12,084 nt of DNA from an uncultured Lachnospiraceae bacterium (lineage in GTDB: Bacteria > Bacillota > Clostridia > Lachnospirales > Lachnospiraceae). A model generated the notes under the pieces. That model was not told the origin of the DNA and searched no databases. It saw only the letters and a list, made by a program, of their open reading frames with translations. The DNA lies in the NCBI GenBank assembly GCA_910577065.1, contig CAJTLD010000079.1, positions 1-12,084 on the forward strand, given 5' to 3'. Shown in pieces: positions 7,175 to 12,084 of this stretch (within the stretch, counting starts at the first letter, position 1; every line of letters starts with the position of its first letter). The position numbers were made by a program, and so were the translations under genes.

Positions 7175-7213
7175 ATGTTAATTGTGATTGTAACGGAGAA
7201 AACTGCAAAATAA
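7175..7213 (+). CDS. Leader peptide MLIVIVTEKTAK
   Basis: This short reading frame of 12 codons plus TAA starts with ATG seven bases after a perfect AGGAGG (7162-7167), a stronger site than that of the downstream gene. The peptide has a hydrophobic run, LIVIV, near its start. This loosely resembles the IFVI/IAVV stall motifs of erm leader peptides, but the resemblance is only suggestive. The last three codons and stop lie in the 5' arm and loop of the hairpin at 7203-7222, so a translating or stalled ribosome would open it. No other function is apparent. Confidence 0.6.
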   Translation: MLIVIVTEKTAK

Positions 7214-7344
7214 ATATTGCAGGGTCGGTTTTCTTATTTTACAGGAAAAGTCTGCCCATACGCTGACGGTTTCCCTGTCGGCTTTTCGCCTTACAATTGC
7301 CTTCCTACCATATATAAGAGAGTATCTTTCCGGAATAGAATCTG

Positions 7345-7369
7345 CATGGCTGTACGGCCATGTTTTTTT
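7345..7369 (+). terminator. Intrinsic terminator inside the leader, upstream of the MutS2-like gene
   Basis: CATGGC (7345-7350), loop TGTACG, and GCCATG (7357-7362) form a perfect 6-bp GC-rich stem directly followed by seven T residues (7363-7369). It lies 60 bases before the gene's start codon and between the promoter and the gene, so the gene can be transcribed only by readthrough or antitermination. No other gene needs this terminator apart from the 12-codon leader peptide. Confidence 0.8.
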
Positions 7370-7428
7370 GTGCATTCAGGCGAAAATGGGCGCGTATCCA
7401 TTTTTTATCAGGAAAGGAGTTCATTGCA

Positions 7429-9333
7429 GTGAACACAGAAAAACAGATAGCATTTGATCAAATAAAAGAAATGTGGGCAAATCTCGCCGTAACAGATCAG
7501 GCAAAAGAAAAAATAAGGAATCTTTCATTTTACCTGGACGAAGCAGCGCTAAGAAAAGAACAGACGGATACAACCAACGGCCGGAATTTAATAGAAACGG
7601 CCGGAACGCCGCCTTTACAAAATGATACGCCCATCCGGGAAATTTTAACGGCCGCCGAAAAAGGCGCGTGCCTTACCCCCTGTGAACTTGAACGCACACA
7701 AGCTGCTCTAACGGCGGTAAAACGGCTAAAAGACTACCTTTGCAGGGGCAAACTACAGGAAAACCCGCTTTCTTATTATGAAGAAAATTTAGACGGGTTA
7801 GATGAACTGAGGGAAGAAATCGCAAGACAAATCCGCAACGGCGCCGTAGACAGCTTTTCCTCCAAAGAACTTGCGCAGATCCGCGCACAGATAGCAAAAT
7901 CAGAGGAACAAAAAAAACGGAAAGCCGAACAGCTGATGCGTTCACACAAGCAGTATATGGCGGACAGTTACTGTACCCTCCGAAACGGGCGTCTCTGCCT
8001 GCCGGTAAAAAAAGACTTCCGGAATAAAATACCAGGAAACGTCATTGATACCTCTTCCACCAAAAACACGCTGTTTATCGAACCTCATGCGCTTATGAAA
8101 TACGAAGAAGAGTTAAACCTTTTAAAAATCCGGGAAGAAAACGAAGTTTACCGTATTCTGTATACACTATCTGCTTCCGTTGCCGCAGCTTCTCATACAT
8201 TTCAGGAAAATATCAGGCTGATGGAAAAGCTGGACTTTATTTTTTCAAAGGGCAAACTGAGCATTGACCTAGACGCCGTCGAACCGGATATCAATACGAA
8301 GCGCCGCATTGTTTTAAAAGACGCGCGGCATCCGCTGATGGATAAATCCGTTAATATTCCGTTGCAGTTTGAAATCGGAGAAGACATCCGGGGTCTTGTT
8401 ATTACAGGGCCGAATACAGGCGGCAAAACAGTCGCCATAAAAACCGTTATGCTAAACTGTATGATGGCGCAGTGCGGGCTGCACGTAACCTGCCAAAAAG
8501 CCGATATCTGTATGAACAACTCTTATCTTTGCGATATCGGGGACGGGCAGAATATTTCGCAAAACCTTTCCACATTTTCGGCGCATATCAAAAATGTCCT
8601 GGAAATTTTAAAAGAAATCAGCCCGGAAAGCCTCGTTATTATGGATGAATTAGGTTCCGGGACGGATCCGGCAGAAGGAATGGGCATTGCCGTAGCCGTT
8701 TTGGAAGAATTAAAGCGAAGCGGCGCATTATTTCTTGTAACCACGCATTATCCTGAGGTAAAAGAATATACCAAAACGGCAGATGGCATGTTAAACGCCA
8801 AAATGACGTTCGATAAAGAAACGCTGCTGCCCACCTATCAGATGGTCATCGGCGAAGCAGGAGAAAGCTGCGCATTTTATATTGCGGACAAACTCGGCAT
8901 GCCAAAAGAAATGCTACGGACAGCCGCGCAAGCCGCATACGGAGCAAAGGCAGAAGACAATTACCGCTTTCAAAACAAAAGCCCCCTTCCAGCCGACAAG
9001 AAACCTGCAAAAATTACCAAAATCAAAAAATCAAAACCGCGCCCAAAAACCGAGATCCATTATCGTTTAGGGGACAGCGTACTGGTATATCCGGACAAAA
9101 AAATCGGAATTGTCTGTAAGCCGGCAAATGAAAAAGGCATTCTCCAAGTGCAGCTTCCCGGCAGAAAAATATGGATTAACCACAAAAGATTAAAGCTGCA
9201 TGTATCCGCTGACGAACTGTATCCGGAAAATTACGATTTTTCCATACTATTTGAAACGGTAGAGCATCGGAAAATACGTCACGATATGGAACGCAAATAT
9301 ACAGAAGACATCATCCATTACGAAGAAAAATAA
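7429..9333 (+). CDS. MutS2-like ATPase lacking the Smr domain
   Basis: The 634-residue protein belongs to the MutS2 branch of MutS ATPases. MutS2 in Bacillus subtilis has been shown to recognise collided ribosomes and split them; older work links it to recombination. Visible parts are an N-terminal helical core/lever region with an unusually long helical stretch near residues 120-175, Walker A GPNTGGKT (327-334), STFSAHI (381-387), Walker B with DELGSGTD (406-413), the H-loop TTHYPEV (438-444), and a KOW-like beta domain (545-590; GDSVLVYPDKKIGIV). The chain ends after a short tail (DFSILFETVEHRKIRHDMERK) with no Smr nuclease domain; full MutS2 proteins run to about 780 residues. The start is GTG 7429, with AAAGGAG nine bases upstream. 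An upstream in-frame ATG at 7360 lies inside the terminator stem and is rejected. It is monocistronic, behind an attenuator. It could be a ribosome-rescue, ribosome-protection or DNA-recombination factor. Confidence 0.88.
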   Translation: MNTEKQIAFDQIKEMWANLAVTDQAKEKIRNLSFYLDEAALRKEQTDTTNGRNLIETAGTPPLQNDTPIREILTAAEKGACLTPCELERTQAALTAVKRLKDYLCRGKLQENPLSYYEENLDGLDELREEIARQIRNGAVDSFSSKELAQIRAQIAKSEEQKKRKAEQLMRSHKQYMADSYCTLRNGRLCLPVKKDFRNKIPGNVIDTSSTKNTLFIEPHALMKYEEELNLLKIREENEVYRILYTLSASVAAASHTFQENIRLMEKLDFIFSKGKLSIDLDAVEPDINTKRRIVLKDARHPLMDKSVNIPLQFEIGEDIRGLVITGPNTGGKTVAIKTVMLNCMMAQCGLHVTCQKADICMNNSYLCDIGDGQNISQNLSTFSAHIKNVLEILKEISPESLVIMDELGSGTDPAEGMGIAVAVLEELKRSGALFLVTTHYPEVKEYTKTADGMLNAKMTFDKETLLPTYQMVIGEAGESCAFYIADKLGMPKEMLRTAAQAAYGAKAEDNYRFQNKSPLPADKKPAKITKIKKSKPRPKTEIHYRLGDSVLVYPDKKIGIVCKPANEKGILQVQLPGRKIWINHKRLKLHVSADELYPENYDFSILFETVEHRKIRHDMERKYTEDIIHYEEK

Positions 9334-9347
9334 TGGATTTTTATCCC

Positions 9348-9399
9348 AAAAAACAAAAACTGCCGCACAAAGCATCTATTTCTTTGCTTTGTGCGGCAG
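9348..9399 (-). terminator. Strong intrinsic terminator of the zinc-ribbon gene
   Basis: A perfect 15-bp inverted repeat, CTGCCGCACAAAGCA (9360-9374) and TGCTTTGTGCGGCAG (9385-9399), has a 10-base loop. On the minus strand it is followed by TTTTTGTTTTTT (9359-9348). It lies between two converging genes. The plus-strand side lacks a T-run, so it serves mainly the minus-strand gene; the stem may still help stop or protect the MutS2-like transcript. Confidence 0.9.
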
Positions 9400-9419
9400 C
9401 CCTGAAAAATAAATCCGTC

Positions 9420-9860
9420 TTACATTTCCTCTTCGTCAGAAGCTTCCTTCGAATCGGTTTCTATATCAAGCTCCAAATCATCGGCCTTTTCCGGTTCTTC
9501 CTCAACTACAACCGAAAGCTTAGCGCCGCAAACGCTGCAGTATTCCGCCGTTTCCGCGGCTTCAGATCCGCATTCCGGGCATTTTCTGGCGCCTTTCAGC
9601 TCCAGGATCTGCAGTTCCATCCGTGCAATGTCTTCAAGCGCCTCGTCAATCTGGGCAAACTGCGCCATCACGGGAACTTCTTCTCCCTTATGTCTCTCAT
9701 AATACGCTTTTCCTATTTCAATATACTGCTCCTTGATAAAATCCTCTTTGGAACGGATATTCAATTTGAGTTTTGCTATCCCGGACATATCCTTTGCCTT
9801 CTGGGACATATCCTTACCCATACTCAAAATGGTATCTCCCACTTTTTCTAATAATGCCAT
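9420..9860 (-). CDS. Zinc-ribbon protein with acidic tail
   Basis: This 146-residue protein has no assigned function. It begins with an amphipathic, helix-prone segment (residues 1-50, MALLEKVGDTILSMGKDMSQ). A helical region that may be coiled (about 65-90) follows, then a four-cysteine zinc ribbon: C94-x2-C97 (CPECG) and C108-x2-C111 (CSVCG). It ends in a strongly acidic tail (about 119-146). No signal peptide or membrane segment is seen. Such zinc-ribbon proteins are common in Lachnospiraceae and are usually annotated only by domain. The ATG at 9860 has AAAGGAG upstream, and the gene has its own extended -10 promoter and terminator, so it is probably a single-gene unit. Confidence 0.85.
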   Translation of the reverse strand: MALLEKVGDTILSMGKDMSQKAKDMSGIAKLKLNIRSKEDFIKEQYIEIGKAYYERHKGEEVPVMAQFAQIDEALEDIARMELQILELKGARKCPECGSEAAETAEYCSVCGAKLSVVVEEEPEKADDLELDIETDSKEASDEEEM

Positions 9861-9896
9861 AGCACCGTCTCCTTTGCATTTAAACTGTTATAGAGC

Positions 9897-9924
9897 ATTA
9901 TACCATATTTTAATGTCAAATCAA
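9897..9924 (-). promoter_or_regulatory. Extended -10 promoter of the zinc-ribbon gene
   Basis: On the minus strand, TATAAT (9902-9897) is preceded directly by TGG, giving an extended -10 (TGNTATAAT). TTGATT (9924-9919) lies 16 bases upstream as a fair -35. A TTGACA (9917-9912) also occurs here, but only 11 bases from the -10, too close to act as its -35. The promoter sits between this gene and the stop of the phosphate transporter gene. Confidence 0.65.
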
Positions 9925-9933
9925 CAAAAACTT

Positions 9934-11700
9934 CTACAGCCTGTACCTGTCCTCTAAAATTTCCACCTGCTTTCCAAACTGCGTACCATCCTGTTCCCTT
10001 AACTGGTTTGCATAACGGTGCGCTTCAAGTTCCGTATCCTGTCCCTGAATCAGATAAAGCGCAATGTTCGAGCAGTGATCCGCAACTCTTTCATAATTTG
10101 TTGCAATACCCGATAAAATCAGCCCCAGTTCAATCGTACATTTCCCCTTACGCAGCCGTTTTACATGCCTCTTTTTTACATCCTTGTCCAGTTCGTCAAT
10201 CACTTCCTCCAAAGGCTCCACCGTCAAAGCCATTTTTTCATCCCCATTTACAAAAGCGTCCATCGCACGGTTTAAAATATCCCTTACCGCTTCTGTATAG
10301 ACAAACATTTCTTCCACTGCTTTTTTGGAAAAACTGAGTTTCCGTTTATGCATTTCCCGCGCCGCTTCCACAATATTTACCGCATGATCCGAAATACGTT
10401 CCATATCCGTAATGCAGTGCAGCAGTGTGGAAACGTTCTGGCTGTCGTTATATGCAAGATTCTGGCTGCTTAACTTCGTAAGGTAAACGCCGATTTTATC
10501 TTCATACAAATCGATCCGGTTTTCCAAATCAATAACTTCCTGCGCCGCTTCCCTGGAATAACTCCCCAACAATACGTCAGCCGCCTTTAAAAAACACTCC
10601 TTCGAAAGTTCAGCCATCTGGTTTGAAAGGCTTCTGCACTGTTCAATCGCAAAGCCGGGCGTCATAAGAAAACGATCGTCCAAAATCTGAAATTCCTTAT
10701 CTTCTGCGGGCACCTTTTCCTCCTCGGAAAGCGGAATCGTCAGATAAGCCAGCTTTTCGAGGCCATGTATAAACGGAAGAAGCACTACGGTTGTCCCAAT
10801 ATTAAACACACTGTGAACAAGCGCAATACCGGCCGCTCCTATATTTTGCCCGGAAAAGCCAAAATCAATAAATAGGTCCAGCCCAAAATACAGCGCCATA
10901 AAAACCGCCGCTCCAATCAGGTTAAAATACAAGTGGACAAATGCCGTACGTTTTGCGCTTTTGCTGGCTCCGATTGCCGAAAGCATCGCCGTTACACAGG
11001 TTCCGATATTTTGTCCCATAATAATCGGAATGCTCGACGCATACGTAAACGCGCCCGTCGCAGACAACGCCTGTAAGATACCAACCGACGCGGAGGATGA
11101 CTGTATTACCGCCGTCAGCACTGCTCCCGTTACCACGCCTAAAAGAGGATTTTGAAATAATGTCAGCATGCTGGTAAATTCCGGCACGTCGGCTAACGGC
11201 TTTACTGCCCCGCTCATCGTTTCCATTCCAAACATCAAAACGGCAAATCCCAGCAAAATTTCACCCGCATCTTTTTTCTTGCTGTTTTTACCGGACATAT
11301 ACAGGATAATTCCGATCAAAGCTAAAACCGGAGAAAATGAAGAGGGCTTTAACAGCCTAACCCATATATTGCTGCTCTCGACTCCCGTCAGACTTAAAAT
11401 CCAGGAGGTTACCGTTGTTCCGATATTTGCGCCCATAATAATTCCAATTGCCTGGGACAGCTTCATAATACCGGAGTTTACAAAACCGACTACCATTACC
11501 GTTGTCGCAGACGACGACTGAATTACCGCAGTAACCCCGGCGCCCAGCAATACCGCAAACAGGGCGTTTGACGTCAGCCGTTCTAACAGCAGTTCCAGCT
11601 TTCCGCCGGAAACCTTCTCTAAACCTGCGCCCATTACACTCATGCCGTATAAAAATAATGCCAGGCCGCCCACCAACGTCAAGATTCCAAAGATATCCAT
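9934..11700 (-). CDS. Na+/phosphate cotransporter family protein with C-terminal PhoU-like domain
   Basis: The 588-residue membrane protein is of the NptA/YjbB (PNaS, SLC34-like) type, which moves phosphate with sodium. It shows the family's internal repeat. QSSSATT (61-67) and QSSSAS (200-205) occupy equivalent places, each followed by a GxNIGT motif (GANIGT 90-95, GQNIGT 229-234). Hydrophobic segments fill residues 1-320. A soluble helical PhoU-like domain follows (about 345-560), containing LLHCITDMERISDHAVNIVE and SGIATNYERVADHCSNIA, both with the conserved E/D-R-x-x-D metal-site pattern. PhoU-like tails are thought to tune transport. The ATG at 11700 has GGAGGG upstream. It ends in TAG at 9934, shortly before the zinc-ribbon gene's promoter; no terminator is visible between them. 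No pst or pho genes lie nearby. Confidence 0.93.
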   Translation of the reverse strand: MDIFGILTLVGGLALFLYGMSVMGAGLEKVSGGKLELLLERLTSNALFAVLLGAGVTAVIQSSSATTVMVVGFVNSGIMKLSQAIGIIMGANIGTTVTSWILSLTGVESSNIWVRLLKPSSFSPVLALIGIILYMSGKNSKKKDAGEILLGFAVLMFGMETMSGAVKPLADVPEFTSMLTLFQNPLLGVVTGAVLTAVIQSSSASVGILQALSATGAFTYASSIPIIMGQNIGTCVTAMLSAIGASKSAKRTAFVHLYFNLIGAAVFMALYFGLDLFIDFGFSGQNIGAAGIALVHSVFNIGTTVVLLPFIHGLEKLAYLTIPLSEEEKVPAEDKEFQILDDRFLMTPGFAIEQCRSLSNQMAELSKECFLKAADVLLGSYSREAAQEVIDLENRIDLYEDKIGVYLTKLSSQNLAYNDSQNVSTLLHCITDMERISDHAVNIVEAAREMHKRKLSFSKKAVEEMFVYTEAVRDILNRAMDAFVNGDEKMALTVEPLEEVIDELDKDVKKRHVKRLRKGKCTIELGLILSGIATNYERVADHCSNIALYLIQGQDTELEAHRYANQLREQDGTQFGKQVEILEDRYRL

Positions 11701-11731
11701 ATGTCCCTCCTGGAAAAATACTCTTTTTCAC

Positions 11732-11760
11732 ATTATAACCGATTTATCTGCCCATATCCA
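11732..11760 (-). promoter_or_regulatory. Promoter of the Na+/phosphate transporter gene
   Basis: On the minus strand, a perfect TATAAT (11737-11732) lies 17 bases from a weak -35, TGGATA (11760-11755, four of six matches). The start would be near 11725, leaving a short leader of about 25 nt that contains AGGAGGG. No Pho box was recognised. Confidence 0.5.
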
Positions 11761-11828
11761 CATGATTTCCCAAATTCTTCAATTGCTTACAATTCTTTAA
11801 GGTTATATTTGAAAAATTTTATGCATTT

Positions 11829-11857
11829 TTTACCATCATCTGCATATATATGATAAT
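11829..11857 (+). promoter_or_regulatory. Possible promoter of the right-edge gene
   Basis: TTTACC (11829-11834) and GATAAT (11852-11857) are 17 bases apart, with four and five matches to the sigma-A hexamers. It lies in the divergent 205-bp spacer between the phosphate transporter and the gene starting at 11906. The area is AT-rich, so this is tentative. Confidence 0.35.
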
Positions 11858-11905
11858 GGGGCCAAAAATTCCGGGCGATAATACATTAATATAAGGAAGG
11901 GATAC

Positions 11906-12084
11906 ATGAATACAGAATTATTAAATCAAAAACTTTCGGAACCGGATTACGTTCTGAAAAAAAACTGGATTGTTCAACAAATTGAATTTAAATTAAAAAT
12001 GATTGACCTGGAATTGTCTGAAAAGTATAACCGGACTATTATGCAGAAGGTAGAACACAGAATCAAGGGAACGGACAGCATTGC
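11906..12084 (+). CDS. Partial gene running off the window; possibly RelA/SpoT-type
   Basis: An open frame of 59 codons starts at ATG 11906, with GGAAGGG five bases upstream, and continues past the window end. The N terminus is polar and helical (MNTELLNQKLSEPDYVLKKN), and further on it reads MQKVEHRIKGTDSI. The RIKGTDSI stretch resembles the R-x-K-s-x-x-S-I segment near the start of RelA/SpoT (p)ppGpp synthetase domains, as in small alarmone synthetases. That is a short match and no catalytic motif is inside the window, so the function is only a suggestion. Confidence 0.55.
   Translation, partial: MNTELLNQKLSEPDYVLKKNWIVQQIEFKLKMIDLELSEKYNRTIMQKVEHRIKGTDSI

Larger units (their letters stand above)
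7152..7428 (+). promoter_or_regulatory. Attenuator-like leader of the MutS2-like gene
   Basis: This leader lies between a strong promoter and the gene and holds several ordered elements. First is a 12-codon peptide with a strong ribosome binding site. Next, a hairpin, CTGCAA (7203-7208) with TTGCAG (7217-7222), overlaps the peptide's last codons. Two mutually exclusive pairings follow: ACAGGAAA (7241-7248) with TTTCCCTGT (7270-7278, one bulge), or GCTGAC (7262-7267) with GTCGGC (7277-7282, one G-U) followed by TTTT. Then comes a canonical terminator (7345-7369). Finally a weak hairpin, AAAATGG (7383-7389) with CCATTTT (7398-7404), precedes the ribosome binding site at 7413-7419. The layout matches transcription attenuators controlled by ribosome position, as known for several ribosome-protection resistance genes. 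The pairings were found by eye; no folding energies were computed. Confidence 0.65.

Noticed and set aside
7360..7428. Upstream ATG start for the MutS2-like protein
   Set aside because: The ATG lies inside the terminator stem, has no ribosome binding site, and would add 23 residues unlike the family; GTG 7429 has AAAGGAG.
7386..7457. Second short leader peptide starting at ATG 7386
   Set aside because: It has no ribosome binding site, lies in a weak hairpin, and runs out of frame into the MutS2-like gene.
9333..9851. 172-codon plus-strand open frame after the MutS2-like gene
   Set aside because: It runs through the 15-bp terminator hairpin and antisense to the zinc-ribbon gene; its hydrophobic content reflects the antisense acidic tail.

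Overview
The window looks like chromosomal DNA of a Gram-positive Clostridia, most likely Lachnospiraceae. The reasons are the gene order birA - DUF6145-type small protein - coaX - dusB, strong AGGAGG-type ribosome binding sites, TTGACA/TATAAT promoters, and an SH3 plus SleB-type secreted wall hydrolase. No species can be named from sequence alone. No rRNA, tRNA, CRISPR array, transposase or phage gene was seen.

Layout. Bases 1-152 hold no supportable gene. From 5388 down to 153, six genes lie head to tail on the minus strand: an SPFH/stomatin-like protein, argF, birA, a DUF6145-type protein, coaX and dusB. argF/birA and DUF6145/coaX overlap, so this reads as one transcription unit. The last two genes are damaged. 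coaX has an in-frame TGA at a position where related proteins carry an ordinary residue, and lacks three residues just after it. dusB carries a one-base insertion, and its start is expanded by three perfect-period 42-bp tandem repeats. Upstream of this unit, also on the minus strand, is a secreted SH3/SleB wall hydrolase (5470-6918). It has its own strong promoter and a WalR-like box at the transcription start.

Divergent from it, on the plus strand, is a MutS2-like ATPase with no Smr nuclease domain (7429-9333). A strong promoter precedes it, followed by a leader of about 280 nt with a 12-codon leader peptide, alternative hairpins and a canonical intrinsic terminator just before the gene. This looks like translation-coupled transcription attenuation and is the most interesting candidate system here. 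Two minus-strand genes follow: a zinc-ribbon protein ending in a 15-bp-stem terminator, and a Na+/phosphate cotransporter with a PhoU-like tail. At the right edge a plus-strand gene starts and runs off the window; its visible N terminus hints weakly at a RelA/SpoT-type alarmone synthetase.

How the genes fit together. The minus-strand unit mixes arginine synthesis (argF), biotin attachment and control (birA), CoA synthesis (coaX) and tRNA dihydrouridylation (dusB). This is a housekeeping cluster rather than one pathway. The MutS2-like gene, with an attenuator that senses translation of a short peptide, suggests a ribosome-stress response. That is inference and needs testing.
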